A DNA stretch of 64,000 nt, taken from positions 248,001 through 312,000 of the forward strand of contig NZ_JAIMCG010000001.1 in the NCBI RefSeq assembly GCF_019795295.1, in the 5' to 3' direction. This DNA comes from Cupriavidus sp. AU9028 (GTDB taxonomy: Bacteria > Pseudomonadota > Gammaproteobacteria > Burkholderiales > Burkholderiaceae). The notes beneath the pieces are model-generated. The model did no database searches, was not told the origin of the DNA, and saw only the letters and a list, made by a program, of their open reading frames with translations. Made by a program: the position numbers and the translations under genes. Below, one piece after another: positions 47,001 to 55,994 of the stretch. Position 1 is the first letter of the stretch, and each line of letters starts with the position of its first letter.

Positions 47001-47592
47001 GGTGCGCCGCTTCCTGAAGGGCACGCTGGCTGCCCTGGAAAAGGAAGTGCAGGGCAACGGCGGCGGCTTCGGCCGCGACGTGCGCGGCAAGGTCATCGCC
47101 GGCGTGATCACCGGCATCCGCACGCAGATGACGCAGCGGGGCAAGATGCTGATCGTGCTGCTGGACGACGGGACCGCCCAGGTCGAAGTGACGGTGTTCA
47201 ACGAGCTGTTCGACGCCAACCGCCCGCTGTTCCGCGAGGACGAGCTGCTGATCGTCCAGGGCAATGCCCGGCATGACAGCTTCACCGGCGGGGTGCGCTT
47301 CACCGCCGAATCGGTGATGGATGTGGTGGCCGCCCGTGTGCAGTACGCCGAGGCGGTCCGGCTGTCGTTCAACGGCAATGCCTCGACCGCCTTGCTGCGC
47401 GAGCTGCTGACGCCATGGGTGGCGCGGCAGTCCGACCGCGGCGGGGTGGCGGTGCGGGTGGCCTACTGGAACGAGCGCGCCCAGTGCGAAGCGGTGCTGG
47501 GACGCGAGTGGCGCATCACGCCGTCGGAAGAGGCGCTGGCGCAGATCCGCTCGGCGCTGCCCGACGACAGCGTCGCCATCTGCTACCCCTGA
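44080..47592 (+). CDS. dnaE: DNA polymerase III alpha subunit
   Basis: The replicative polymerase catalytic subunit. The 1,170-residue protein has an N-terminal PHP domain (FVHLRLHSEYSVVDGIV), and palm motifs GPGRGSGAGSLVAYALGITD and PDFDIDFCQ (Asp409, 411 and 413 provide the metal-binding acids). Then come the finger segment MARAMGKKKPE-like (LLRRAMGKKKPEEMAKH), GYGFNKSHAAAYALLAY, and a C-terminal OB-fold near 1010-1090. The length equals that of E. coli DnaE. ATG 44080 is chosen over 44071 because the latter overlaps the putative -10 box. No ribosome site is seen. Confidence 0.97.
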   Translation: MSSPRFVHLRLHSEYSVVDGIVRLEDAVKAAANDGMGALALTDLANAFGLIRFYKEARSGGVKPILGADVWLTNADDRDKPSRLQLLVQDQQGYLNLCVLLSRAWLNNQHRGRAEIEPGWFEEPGDGGAPLASGLIALSGAMAGEIGQALANGNAAAAQRAARHWAAVFPNRFYIELQRAGHAGTEAYVQQAVQLAATLQLPVVATHPVQFMTADDFTAHEARVCIAEGELLADPRRVRRFTTDQYFKTQDEMCELFADIPSALQNSVQIARRCNLTLELGKARLPLFPTPDGMSLDDYLVHMAKEGLERRLEVLFPDEAEREARRPEYYARLEFETGTIIKMGFPGYFLIVADFINWAKNNGVPVGPGRGSGAGSLVAYALGITDLDPLKYALLFERFLNPERVSMPDFDIDFCQHGRDRVIQYVKEKYGKDAVSQIATFGTMAAKAAVRDVGRVLDLGYNFVDGVAKLIPFKPGKLVTIEEAKKEEPLLTERENNEEEVRQLLELAQRVEGMTRNVGMHAGGVLIAPGKLTDFCPLYTQGGQNDGMSGVVSQYDKDDVEAAGLVKFDFLGLTTLTILDWAERYIRRLDPGKAEWNCSQIPLDDAKAFDVLKSANTVAVFQLESRGMQGMLKDAKPDRFEDIIALVALYRPGPMDLIPSFCARKHGREKVEYPDPRVEPVLKETYGIMVYQEQVMQMAQIIGGYSLGGADLLRRAMGKKKPEEMAKHRELFREGAAKNGLSSEKADEIFDLMEKFAGYGFNKSHAAAYALLAYYTAWLKAHHPAEFMAANMSLAMDDTDKVKILYEDCKANGLKVLPPDVNASEYRFAPTDARTIRYGLGGIKGSGQGAIEDILRAREERPFTDLFDFCERVDRRQVNRRTIEALIRAGAFDSLNPNRAQLLASVPRAMEAAEQKAESANQVSLFDLMADDGDAHRPELLDEPAWTVKRALQEEKQALGYYFSGHLFDAYRDEVRRFLKGTLAALEKEVQGNGGGFGRDVRGKVIAGVITGIRTQMTQRGKMLIVLLDDGTAQVEVTVFNELFDANRPLFREDELLIVQGNARHDSFTGGVRFTAESVMDVVAARVQYAEAVRLSFNGNASTALLRELLTPWVARQSDRGGVAVRVAYWNERAQCEAVLGREWRITPSEEALAQIRSALPDDSVAICYP

Positions 47593-47595
47593 TAC

Positions 47596-47620
47596 GCCGA
47601 TTTCGCCGATTTCGCCGATC
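47596..47620 (+). repeat. Short 9-bp tandem repeat after dnaE
   Basis: Nearly three copies of CGCCGATTT start four bases after the dnaE stop codon, in the 91-bp gap before the glycosyltransferase. It could arise by slippage; no function is evident. Confidence 0.7.
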
Positions 47621-47683
47621 CCCGTCCAGCCCCATCATGCCGGTCCCGCGCCTGTCGCGGGCCGGCCAGACTAGCGAGCGCCG

Positions 47684-48901
47684 ATGCCTTCCCCCGGACT
47701 GCTGATCCACCAGACCCATTTCCTGCACGGCGGCATCGAGACGTCGCTGATCTCCCTGTTGCAGTCGCTTTCCGGCGGCCCGTTCCGGCTCGGCCTGTCG
47801 CTGACCTATCCGACCGAGGAACTGGAGCGGCATTTCAGGGCGAGGCTGCCGGCCGATGTCACGCTGCACGTGCTGGCGCCCGAACCGTGGCTTGCGCGTT
47901 GCCGGCAGCTGAAGACGCAGCGGCGCCTGGGTCCGCTGGGCAAGCTCTACGAAGAGGTGTTGTTGCCGCCGGTGCGCAAGCCGCTGGTGGCCAGGCGCTT
48001 TCGCCAGATCGCCAGCGGCTACGATGTGGTGGTGGACTACGACATGTCGCTGTCGCGGCTGACCGGCCGCCTGGCGCAGCCCACCATGGGGTATTCGCAC
48101 TTCAGCCTCGGCCACTTCGCCGCGCACAATCCGCGCCGGCTGCGCAAGATCCAGCGGCAGTGCGAGCAGCACTACGACCGGCTCGCGCTGCTCAACGATG
48201 CGATGCTGCAGGAGGCGCGGCAGTTGCTGCCGCAGGTCGCCCACAAGTTTGTGCGGCTGTACAACGCCATCGACCTGGCGGCGATTCGCGAACGCGCCGC
48301 GCAGCCGGCCGACGTTCCGGCACAGCCGTACATCGTCTCGGTGGGCCGGCTGCAGGAAACCCAGAAGGACTTTTCCACGCTGCTGCGCGCCTATGCGCGG
48401 CTGGTCGAGCAGACCGCCTGTCCGGAGCGGCTGGTGATTGTCGGCGACGGACCGTCGCGCGGCGCGCTGGAGGCGCTGGCGCGCTCGCTGGGCCTGGCCG
48501 ACCGGGTCGATTTCGTCGGTTTCCAGTCCAATCCCCATGCGTGGGTGCGGCGCGCCCGGCTGATGGCCTACAGCTCGAAGATGGAGGGGCTGCCCAACGT
48601 GCTGCTGGAGGCGTTGGCGGCGGGCCAGTTCGTCATCAGCACCGATTGTCCGGTGGGACCGCACGAGATTCTCGATGGCGGCAGGGCCGGGCTGCTGGTT
48701 CCGGTCGGCGATGCGGCGGCGCTGGCCGAGGCCATGCATCGCGGCCTGACCGACGCGGCGCTGCGCGAGCGGACCCTGGCCCGAGCCGCCGAGCATGTGG
48801 AGCAGATGGGCTTCGGCCCCACCGCCGCGGCGTTCACCGCCTGCGTGCGGGATCTGCTGCCGGCGCATCGCCTGCAGTCCGCTGCAGGTGCCACAGCTTG
48901 A
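47684..48901 (+). CDS. GT-B glycosyltransferase (GT4-type)
   Basis: A 405-residue glycosyltransferase. The N-terminal acceptor domain begins LLIHQTHFLHGGIETSLISL. The donor domain from about 205 contains YIVSVGRLQETQKDFSTLL, RLVIVGDGPSRGALEAL and the EGLPNVLLEALAAGQFVIST pattern, with the ExxxxxxxE-type catalytic acids. It likely adds a sugar to LPS core or capsule, given the neighbouring glycosyltransferase, ligase and MsbA genes. The specific sugar is unknown. The last 68 bp overlap the convergent GT2 gene. Confidence 0.9.
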   Translation: MPSPGLLIHQTHFLHGGIETSLISLLQSLSGGPFRLGLSLTYPTEELERHFRARLPADVTLHVLAPEPWLARCRQLKTQRRLGPLGKLYEEVLLPPVRKPLVARRFRQIASGYDVVVDYDMSLSRLTGRLAQPTMGYSHFSLGHFAAHNPRRLRKIQRQCEQHYDRLALLNDAMLQEARQLLPQVAHKFVRLYNAIDLAAIRERAAQPADVPAQPYIVSVGRLQETQKDFSTLLRAYARLVEQTACPERLVIVGDGPSRGALEALARSLGLADRVDFVGFQSNPHAWVRRARLMAYSSKMEGLPNVLLEALAAGQFVISTDCPVGPHEILDGGRAGLLVPVGDAAALAEAMHRGLTDAALRERTLARAAEHVEQMGFGPTAAAFTACVRDLLPAHRLQSAAGATA

Positions 48902-49616
48902 TGTACTTGTAGTAGCTGGCGTGGGCGTTCATCATCGCGACGCCCAGTCCCTGTGCCCCATCAAGGAACCCGCGGCGCAGCAGATAGGTCCGAACAAACG
49001 CCCAGGTGCCATGCAGCACGGCGCTGGCCGGCGTGGCCGTCTTGCCGCGCGCGAAGCTCTGGCGTGCGCCGAGGGTCGAATACTGTTCGACCTTGCGCAG
49101 CACCTGCGAGAAGTCGTCGTAGGTGTAATGCAGCAGGGGCGTGGAGAGGCTGCCGGTGGTGCCGTCGACGATCAGGTTCTCGTGCACCAGATCGTCGGTG
49201 AAGCGGGCCTTGCCGCGGCGGAACAGGCGGACCACGTAGTCGGGATACCAGCCGGCATGGCGGATGAACCGTCCGCAGAAGCGCGACAGGCGGGGCATGC
49301 GATACGCATCGGCGCTGCCCGACTGCATGGCGGCGACGATCTGCTCGCGCAGCTCGGGCGTGACCCGCTCGTCGGCGTCGATCGACAGCACCCAGTCGGT
49401 GTCGGCATGCGCCAGCGCGCGGTTCTTCTGTGGTCCGAACCCGGGCCAGTCGGCGGTTTCGACCACCTGTGCGCCCAGGGCGCGAGCGAGGTCCTGCGTG
49501 CCGTCCGTGCTACCTGAATCCACTATAATCGCCCGGTCACACCAGGACACGCTTTCCAGGCAGGCCGCGATGTTGTGCGCCTCATTTTTTGTGATTAGTA
49601 CGACTGAGATACTCAT
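48834..49616 (-). CDS. GT2-family glycosyltransferase, LPS core type (WaaE/KdtX-like)
   Basis: A 260-residue GT-A glycosyltransferase starting MSISVVLITKNEAHNIAACL. IIVDSGSTDGT and the DXD-like motif WVLSIDADERV bind the nucleotide sugar. GFGPQKNRALAHA and RFTDDLVHENLIVDG are typical of the WaaE/KdtX group, which adds glucose to inner-core heptose in enterobacteria. That exact specificity is inferred. The start ATG 49616 is 12 bp from the divergent O-antigen-ligase gene. A TATAAT within it at 49524 may serve that ligase gene. Confidence 0.9.
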   Translation of the reverse strand: MSISVVLITKNEAHNIAACLESVSWCDRAIIVDSGSTDGTQDLARALGAQVVETADWPGFGPQKNRALAHADTDWVLSIDADERVTPELREQIVAAMQSGSADAYRMPRLSRFCGRFIRHAGWYPDYVVRLFRRGKARFTDDLVHENLIVDGTTGSLSTPLLHYTYDDFSQVLRKVEQYSTLGARQSFARGKTATPASAVLHGTWAFVRTYLLRRGFLDGAQGLGVAMMNAHASYYKYIKLWHLQRTAGDAPAADPARRR

Positions 49617-49628
49617 AGAACCGGCGTT

Positions 49629-50915
49629 ATGGTGTTGAACGAGACGACTGGGCCCACCCGGCGCCTGGCCGGGAACGCGATGCTGTTCTCGTTTCCGATC
49701 CTGATGCTCTGCGTTCCGCGGGGCGCCAGCATGGTGCTGGTTGCCATCCTGCTGGCCTGGTTGTTGACCGCCCGTGGCGCGCCTCGCCTGGTGGGGCGCC
49801 AGCGCCAGATGCTTTATCTGCTGGGCGCCGTCATTCTAGCGGTAGCAGCGGTCTGTTTCGGCTCCAAGCTGCATTACGACCTGGACTGGGGCGCGCTGGA
49901 CAATCCGTCGCGGCTGTTGCTGATCCCGCTCGGCTTTCTCGCCGTGCTGCATTGCCGCCCGCAACGCCAATGGTTGTGGCGCGGCATTCCGGTCGCGATC
50001 GGGCTGGCGCTGGCGGTGATGCTGGTGCAGAAGATCGGCATGGCGCAGGCGCGGCCTTCGGCGTTCCTGCAGCCGATCGCCTTCGGCAATATGGTGGCCG
50101 CGCTCGGCCTGATCGGGTTCGCCCGGCCTGGCCGTCGCCGCCGCGATCATCTGCTGGCATGGGGCACGCTGGTGGGCGCGCTTCTGGTGCTTGGCATCAA
50201 CGGTTCCCGCGGCGCCTGGGTAGCGACGCTGATGGTGTTTCCGCTGCTGCTGCCGGTGCGCCATCAGGGCATGCGGGTGCGCGGGTTCGTCCTGAGCGTC
50301 GGCGCGATGCTGCTGCTGCTGGTCGCCGCCTATCTGGTGCCGGGCAGTCCCGTCGCCAGCCGGGTCGACCGCATCGGCACCGACCTGCAGATGTACCGCG
50401 CTGGCGACCCCAATTCGTCGATCGGCGCGCGCCTGCTGGTCTGGCGGCTGGCTGCCCGGGCGGCGATCGAGCGCCCGCTGATGGGCGTGGGACTGGGGCG
50501 TTTCGGCACTGTGACAGGCAACCTCGACGGCTGCGCGGAGCGCGAGCGCAAGCGTTACGAATTTTGCCTCGCGCATGCGCACAATGACGCGATGGAGGCG
50601 TTGGCCACGACGGGGGTCCCCGGCCTGTTGGCGATGCTGTCCATCTTCGCCGTGCCCGGCTGGCTGTTCGCCGGGGCACTGCGCCGCCGGCGGCAGGAGG
50701 GCGTCGACTGGACGGTGCCCGCCGCCGGGCTGGCATTCACCGCGGCCAGCGTCATCTCGGGCCTGACCCAGGTCACGATGGCGCACCAGGCCAACATCGT
50801 GTTCTATGCCGGAGCGACCGGGCTGCTGCTCGGACTGACCGCTCTGGGGGAGACGACATGCAAAGCAACGGAATCGAACAACAGTGACAGAAGCAGCGAA
50901 AACCCAGCGGTCTGA
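49629..50915 (+). CDS. O-antigen ligase-like membrane protein (Wzy_C/WaaL family)
   Basis: A 428-residue polytopic membrane protein with about ten helices. The family signature lies in the large periplasmic loop: [25 protein letters not shown], then [21 protein letters not shown]. Such proteins attach O-antigen to lipid A-core or polymerise glycans. The role here is inferred from its place beside LPS glycosyltransferases and msbA. The tail overlaps msbA by 32 bases, implying coupled translation. Confidence 0.88.
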   Translation: MVLNETTGPTRRLAGNAMLFSFPILMLCVPRGASMVLVAILLAWLLTARGAPRLVGRQRQMLYLLGAVILAVAAVCFGSKLHYDLDWGALDNPSRLLLIPLGFLAVLHCRPQRQWLWRGIPVAIGLALAVMLVQKIGMAQARPSAFLQPIAFGNMVAALGLIGFARPGRRRRDHLLAWGTLVGALLVLGINGSRGAWVATLMVFPLLLPVRHQGMRVRGFVLSVGAMLLLLVAAYLVPGSPVASRVDRIGTDLQMYRAGDPNSSIGARLLVWRLAARAAIERPLMGVGLGRFGTVTGNLDGCAERERKRYEFCLAHAHNDAMEALATTGVPGLLAMLSIFAVPGWLFAGALRRRRQEGVDWTVPAAGLAFTAASVISGLTQVTMAHQANIVFYAGATGLLLGLTALGETTCKATESNNSDRSSENPAV

Positions 50916-52647
50916 AACGGCAACGCTCAAGCGTGTCTGGTCCTATCTGAAGCCCGAAGTCCGCGTGCTGGCACTGGCGATCCTCGCCATGGCGCTGGTC
51001 GCTGGCTGCGAGGGCATCATCCCGAAGGTCGTCAACGATCTGCTGGACAACGGCTTCGGCGGCGCCTACGCCGGCAAGCTCTGGCATGTGCCGGCGCTGC
51101 TGGTCGGCGTCGCGCTGATCCGCGGTCTGGCGCAGTTCGCCTCCGGCTACCTGCTGAACCTGATTTCCAACCGCGTGCTGTACCGCATGCGGCTGCAGAT
51201 GTTCGGGCGGCTGCTGTATGCGCCGGCAGGGTTCTTCCATCGCAATACCGCCGCGTCGCTGATCAATGCGGTGATCTTCGAGGTCAACCAGGTGCTGCAG
51301 GTGCTCACCAGCGTGCTGATCACGCTGGTGCGCGACTCGCTGACGGTACTGGCGCTGCTCGCTTACCTGTTCTACACCAACTGGCAACTGACCCTGGTGG
51401 TGGCGGTGATCCTGCCGGTGATCGGCTTCATCATGTCGCGCGTGAACCGGCGCCTGCGCAAGCTGAACCGCGACCACCAGTCGCTAACCAACGAAGCGGC
51501 CTACGTCGTCGAGGAAGCGGTGGGCGGCTACAAGGTGATCAAGCTGCATGGCGGCGAGACCTATGAACTGGGCCGCTTTCAGACCATGGCCGGCCGCCTG
51601 CGCGGCTATTCGATGCGGATGGCGGTGGCAGGCGGCCTGAACCAGCCGGTGACGGCGTTCCTGGCGTCGGTGGCGCTGTCCGTGATCCTGACCATTGCGA
51701 TGGTGCAGTCGCAGGCGAACCAGACCACCGTGGGCGAGTTCACCGGCTTCGTGATGGCGATGCTGCTGCTGATCTCGCCGCTGAAGCACCTGACCGACAT
51801 CAATCAGCCGCTCACGCGCGGCCTGACCGCGGCGGAAATGATCTTCCGGCTGATCGACGAACCCGTCGAGCGCCAGGAGGGCGGGCTGCCGCTGGAGCGC
51901 GCACGCGGCGAGCTGGTGTTCGAGCGCGTCGGCTTCCGTTACGGCGGGGCCGGCAAGGCGGCCCTGCAGGACGTGTCGCTGACCGTGCGCGCCGGCGAGG
52001 TGGTCGCGCTGGTGGGCCCGTCGGGCAGCGGCAAGACCACGCTGGTCAACCTGGTGCCGCGCTTCTTCGATCCGACCGAGGGGCAGATCCGGCTCGACGG
52101 CCAGCCGCTGGACCAGCTGGCGCTGCAGGACCTGCGCCGGCAGATCGCCTTCGTCAGCCAGGATGTGGTGCTGTTCAACGACAGCGTGGCGGCCAACGTC
52201 GCCTACGGCGTGCATTCGACCGACCAGATCGACATGGCGCGCGTGGAACGGGCGCTGGAGGCGGCCTACCTGACGGACGTGGTGGCGGGTTTGCCCAACG
52301 GCGTCCATACCAATATCGGCGACAACGGCATGAAGCTGTCGGGCGGCCAGCGCCAGCGGCTGGCGATCGCGCGGGCGCTGTACAAGGATGCGCCGATCCT
52401 GATCCTGGACGAAGCGACCTCGGCGCTGGACTCCGAGTCCGAGCGGCAGGTGCAGGCCGCGCTGGAATCGCTGATGAAGGGCCGTAGCACGCTGGTGATC
52501 GCGCACCGGCTCTCCACCATCGAGAATGCCGACCGCATTGCCGTGCTGGACCAGGGCCGGCTCGCCGAGCTGGGCACGCACGGCGAGCTGCTGGCCGCCA
52601 ATGGCCTGTACGCGGGCCTGCATCGGATCCAGTTCGCCACGCACTGA
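50884..52647 (+). CDS. msbA: Lipid A export ABC transporter MsbA
   Basis: A half-transporter that flips lipid A-core across the inner membrane. The 587-residue protein has six membrane helices in residues 20-310 and an ATPase domain with Walker [26 protein letters not shown] and Walker [17 protein letters not shown], plus the [14 protein letters not shown] segment. The start is GTG 50884, inside the end of the ligase-like gene. Closeness to LPS genes supports MsbA over a multidrug exporter. lpxK is not next to it. Confidence 0.93.
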   Translation: MTEAAKTQRSETATLKRVWSYLKPEVRVLALAILAMALVAGCEGIIPKVVNDLLDNGFGGAYAGKLWHVPALLVGVALIRGLAQFASGYLLNLISNRVLYRMRLQMFGRLLYAPAGFFHRNTAASLINAVIFEVNQVLQVLTSVLITLVRDSLTVLALLAYLFYTNWQLTLVVAVILPVIGFIMSRVNRRLRKLNRDHQSLTNEAAYVVEEAVGGYKVIKLHGGETYELGRFQTMAGRLRGYSMRMAVAGGLNQPVTAFLASVALSVILTIAMVQSQANQTTVGEFTGFVMAMLLLISPLKHLTDINQPLTRGLTAAEMIFRLIDEPVERQEGGLPLERARGELVFERVGFRYGGAGKAALQDVSLTVRAGEVVALVGPSGSGKTTLVNLVPRFFDPTEGQIRLDGQPLDQLALQDLRRQIAFVSQDVVLFNDSVAANVAYGVHSTDQIDMARVERALEAAYLTDVVAGLPNGVHTNIGDNGMKLSGGQRQRLAIARALYKDAPILILDEATSALDSESERQVQAALESLMKGRSTLVIAHRLSTIENADRIAVLDQGRLAELGTHGELLAANGLYAGLHRIQFATH

Positions 52648-52769
52648 CGGTCTGGCCGTGCGCCGGTCGCCGGTCGCCGTTTTGGCCGGCGCGGCAATGC
52701 CGTGTACGCTGTGCCCGTGGCCGGCCACGGCCGGTCGGCTGTTCCACGCAAACGACCGAGGAGACGACG

Positions 52770-53408
52770 ATGGGCCAGATGCAGCAGGGGCAAGGCAGTG
52801 CGACGCAACAGCCGCCGGGCGGGGAGCCGGACCGGCCGATCAGCCGGTATCCAGTGCCGGCATTGCAGGATCTGCCGGACGATATGCGCCAGCGTATCCT
52901 GGCGGTGCAGGAGAAGGCCGGCTTCGTGCCCAACGTGTTTCTGGCACTGGCGCACCGGCCGGCGGAATTTCGCGCCTTCTTCGCGTATCACGACGCGCTG
53001 ATGGACAAGGAGGGCGGTCTGACCAGGGGCGAGCGCGAGATGATCGTGGTGGCCACCTCCGCGGTCAACCAGTGCCTGTATTGCGTGGTCGCGCATGGCG
53101 CCATCCTGCGGATCTACGAGAAGCAGCCCCTGCTGGCCGATCAGGTTGCCGTCAACTACCGCAAGGCGGACCTGCCGCCGCGCCAGCGCGCCATTCTCGA
53201 TTTTGCGATGACGGTCTGCACGGCCTCCCATGCCATCGGCGAGAGCGATTTCGACGCGCTGCGTCCGCACGGGCTATCCGACGAGGATGCCTGGGACATC
53301 GCCGCCATCGTCGCTTTCTTCGGCTTGTCCAACCGGATGGCCAATACCATCGGCATGCGACCCAACGACGAGTTGTTCCTGATGGGTCGGGTGCCGAAAG
53401 CCAGATGA
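52770..53408 (+). CDS. Carboxymuconolactone decarboxylase/AhpD-family protein (peroxidase-related)
   Basis: A 212-residue AhpD-like helical protein. Its redox motif is NQCLYCVVAHG (CxxC followed by His), within the CMD domain. REMIVVATSAVNQC and RQRAILDFAMTVC are typical of the peroxidase-related enzyme group. It probably uses the two cysteines in peroxide or alkylhydroperoxide metabolism; its partner is unknown. The first 25 residues are polar and low complexity. GAGGAG precedes ATG 52770. Confidence 0.85.
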   Translation: MGQMQQGQGSATQQPPGGEPDRPISRYPVPALQDLPDDMRQRILAVQEKAGFVPNVFLALAHRPAEFRAFFAYHDALMDKEGGLTRGEREMIVVATSAVNQCLYCVVAHGAILRIYEKQPLLADQVAVNYRKADLPPRQRAILDFAMTVCTASHAIGESDFDALRPHGLSDEDAWDIAAIVAFFGLSNRMANTIGMRPNDELFLMGRVPKAR

Positions 53409-53478
53409 TGACCGCGGGCAGGGCCGGTACCGCCCCGCCGCGCGGCCGATGTTCCGTTTCTTTGCTGCAGGAGAACGC

Positions 53479-53877
53479 ATGAATCGACGCACGGCGCCGT
53501 GGCGCCCGGACTTTCCCCTTGCAACAGTGCGCGCGGGCGCGCGCCTGGTGCCGCTGCTGGCCGCCGCGGCGCTCGCCGGCGGCTGTGCCAGCGAGCCGTT
53601 TCCCGAGGCGCCCCCGCCGCCGCCACCTTCGGAGCAGATGCTGATGCCACCCAATGTGGCCGGCACGCCGGACCCGCGCGCCTGCGCGGCGGACGGCATG
53701 GAGGACAACGCCCTGGTCGGCAAGACCGAAGCCGAGGCAGTGGCGCTGCTCAAGGGCTGCGTCTACCGCATCGGGCAGCGCGACGCGCAGCAGTTCCCCG
53801 GCACCATGGACTTCCGCGAGGAACGGCGTACGCTGGGCATCGCCGGCGGTATCGTGGTGTGGGTCAAGCGCGGCTAA
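53479..53877 (+). CDS. Lipoprotein with peptidase-inhibitor I78-like domain
   Basis: A 132-residue lipoprotein. The signal ends in a lipobox, LAGGC, with the acylated Cys near residue 37. A Pro-rich linker follows. The C-terminal 60 residues match the I78 inhibitor pattern: NALVGKTEAEAVALL at the start, a TMDFREERR-type strand, and VVWVKRG at the end (family pattern recalled, not searched). If correct, it would block a serine protease in the periplasm. AGGAG is seven bases before ATG 53479, so this start is preferred to 53449. Confidence 0.7.
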   Translation: MNRRTAPWRPDFPLATVRAGARLVPLLAAAALAGGCASEPFPEAPPPPPPSEQMLMPPNVAGTPDPRACAADGMEDNALVGKTEAEAVALLKGCVYRIGQRDAQQFPGTMDFREERRTLGIAGGIVVWVKRG

Positions 53878-53899
53878 GCCACGGCGGCCCGGACAGGCG

Positions 53900-54424
53900 C
53901 TAACGCGTCTGCGCGCACATGCCGTTGTCCGGGTCGAACATCACGGGCCACGCTTCCTCGTAGATGCCCGGGGTGCAGCGCTGCTGGCAGCCGGCATGCG
54001 CCAGCGTGATGCGGCGCGGGTCCTGCCAGACCATCAGCTTGCAGCCGCTGGCGTCCCTGGCCAGCAGTTCGATATGCGGCAGCTTCATGACCTGGCGAAA
54101 CTCGTCCAGGTCGAAGGCGCAACTGCCACGGCGCGACACCCACAGTTTCCAGTTCAACGCCTGCACGACGTTGTCAGCGACGCGGACACGGGCTTCCTCG
54201 CGGAAACCGTCGTCCTCCGTGCGGCTGCAGTAGCCGGCCAGCTCGATCTGGCGATACGGGATGGGCAGGGGTGGGGTCGGAGTCATCTGGCGCTCCGGCG
54301 GGACCGGCGGCAGGGCGAGTTCTGTGCGCTGCGCGAGTTGCGGTGCCGTACAGCCGGCGATCAGCGCCAGCAGCGCCAGCAGCGCTGGCCACGTCACCGC
54401 CGTCTGCCGCAACCACCTTGCCAT
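53900..54424 (-). CDS. Hypothetical lipoprotein
   Basis: A 174-residue lipoprotein with lipobox LIAGC at about residue 25. After a Pro-rich linker, the folded part has seven cysteines, several in patterns such as GYCSRTEDD, GSCAFDLDEF, AGCQQRC and GMCAQTR, suggesting disulfides in the periplasm. I recognise no family. GGAAGG lies seven bases before ATG 54424. It converges with the I78-like lipoprotein gene (22 bp apart). Confidence 0.72.
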   Translation of the reverse strand: MARWLRQTAVTWPALLALLALIAGCTAPQLAQRTELALPPVPPERQMTPTPPLPIPYRQIELAGYCSRTEDDGFREEARVRVADNVVQALNWKLWVSRRGSCAFDLDEFRQVMKLPHIELLARDASGCKLMVWQDPRRITLAHAGCQQRCTPGIYEEAWPVMFDPDNGMCAQTR

Positions 54425-54689
54425 GCCGTTGCCTTCCTTGTCGACGACCATGCTGGCCTCCCTGCCCTGGTAGCGGTGGACGGCTTCCTGATGGCGTTAT
54501 AGCGGATGGGCGGTCTCGTGCCATCCGGACGCACCCTGATGCTCCTCCCGTTACTCCCGTTACGGCGTTTTACTCAACGTCAGTGCAAATCCGGAAGCGC
54601 TCCGCGCATCCTTTGCCTATGGTGGCGGATTGTTCCGGCGCGTCCTTTGGGCTCGTCCGGCCAGGGTATGCAACCGCAGGGAGGCAGGT

Positions 54690-55994
54690 GTGACGTTTGT
54701 CCGTGGAGTGATCGTGGACCGCCCGCGCAGTGGGGGCACCGGGGGGGCCGGCCCCGAGGGGAATGAGGAACCGCGGGCCAGCGGGTCCTCCGGCCCGGCC
54801 GCGGGCGCGTGCAGCCCAGGGTGCGGCGCTATCGAAGGGTCCCTCGCCAGCCCGTCGCTGCGGGCGCCGAACAGGGCGGCCACGCGGCTGCTGCACAAGG
54901 TGAATGGTCTGCTGGGCGAGTGGATGGATTCCTACACCGCCTTTGTCGCCTCGCACGTCGATCGTCACGAGGGCACGGGAGACGCGCGGCAGACGGTAGA
55001 ACATGCCAGCCACCATGCGAGGCTCGGCGCCCAGCTGGAGCGGATTACCGCGGCGCTGCGACGAGAGCTGGCCAGGGTTGGCAGGCTGTTGGGGGCGGTG
55101 GCCGCGCGATTCGGCATGCCGGTACAGCCGGACTGGGCGCAGCTGTTCCTGCTGACCGCCCTACTGGCCGCCGTCACGGTATCGATGGCCTGTCCGCCTG
55201 CCATCATCGTCATGGGGCCGCTGGTGGCCATTGCCTCCGTCGTCGTGCTTGCACGTGCCATCGCCTCCTGCCGACGTCGTGCCCATCGGCAACGCGAGGA
55301 GGCGGACACAGACCTGCACCGGGTCGCGCGCTTTGCGTTTGCCGCGTTGCGGCAGGCGCTGGAACCGCACGAGGATCGCAATGCCGACGCACGCAAGCCG
55401 TTTCACGTATCCGCGGCGGCGCGGCCGCTGGTGCAGGGTTGTCTTGCCCCTCTCGAGCGCGCCTGGCAGATCATCGAGCCGCTCACCTTCAGCCAGCCTC
55501 CGTTCGAAGTGCTGCTCGGCCATCGGCAGCCGACACGGAAGGAGTGCACGCCGGCCGTCCGCAGGCGTCTGCTGCCGGAGATCCATGCCGCGCTGGAGGC
55601 AGCAGCGGCGTTGCTCAGCGCAGCGCCCGGTGCGTCGCCGCCTGAGGGTCCGGCACTTGCGCGGCCTTCCCCTGCGACGGCGCGGCTGGACCTGCAGGGG
55701 GCGGTAGCCACGGCCAGTGCCGTGGCGATGTGGGTGCAGGTCATGCCGGCTGCCGTATGGCCGCAGTCGGCCTTCGCCCGCCTCGGTCCGAGCGGCGCGC
55801 TGGATCATGTCGGCGATTTCGACCGCATGCTCGGCTCGGCGATAACGGCGGAGCCAGACGACATCCTGGCCGGCTTGTTCGGCAGCGTCGTGAGCGCCCT
55901 TCGTGCCGAGATGGCGCTGTGCGAGGAGGAGATGGCGAAACTGAACTTGCCGATGCGCCGGCAGGCGCCGCAGCCGACGACTACATCAGGATGA
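54690..55994 (+). CDS. Orphan membrane protein with disordered N-terminus
   Basis: A 434-residue protein of unknown function. GTG 54690 is favoured by a GGGAGG site about six bases upstream; the frame is open from 54630. Residues 10-60 are Gly/Ser/Pro/Ala-rich. A helical region (65-148) has many Arg and His. A tight pair of hydrophobic helices follows (about 150-195, LFLLTALLAAVTVSMA and VMGPLVAIASVVVLARAIA, split by CPP), then a helical C-terminal half of some 230 residues. The central hairpin between helical arms recalls pore-forming translocators, but there is no sequence match I can name. It overlaps rng by 14 bp in convergent orientation. Confidence 0.65.
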   Translation: MTFVRGVIVDRPRSGGTGGAGPEGNEEPRASGSSGPAAGACSPGCGAIEGSLASPSLRAPNRAATRLLHKVNGLLGEWMDSYTAFVASHVDRHEGTGDARQTVEHASHHARLGAQLERITAALRRELARVGRLLGAVAARFGMPVQPDWAQLFLLTALLAAVTVSMACPPAIIVMGPLVAIASVVVLARAIASCRRRAHRQREEADTDLHRVARFAFAALRQALEPHEDRNADARKPFHVSAAARPLVQGCLAPLERAWQIIEPLTFSQPPFEVLLGHRQPTRKECTPAVRRRLLPEIHAALEAAAALLSAAPGASPPEGPALARPSPATARLDLQGAVATASAVAMWVQVMPAAVWPQSAFARLGPSGALDHVGDFDRMLGSAITAEPDDILAGLFGSVVSALRAEMALCEEEMAKLNLPMRRQAPQPTTTSG

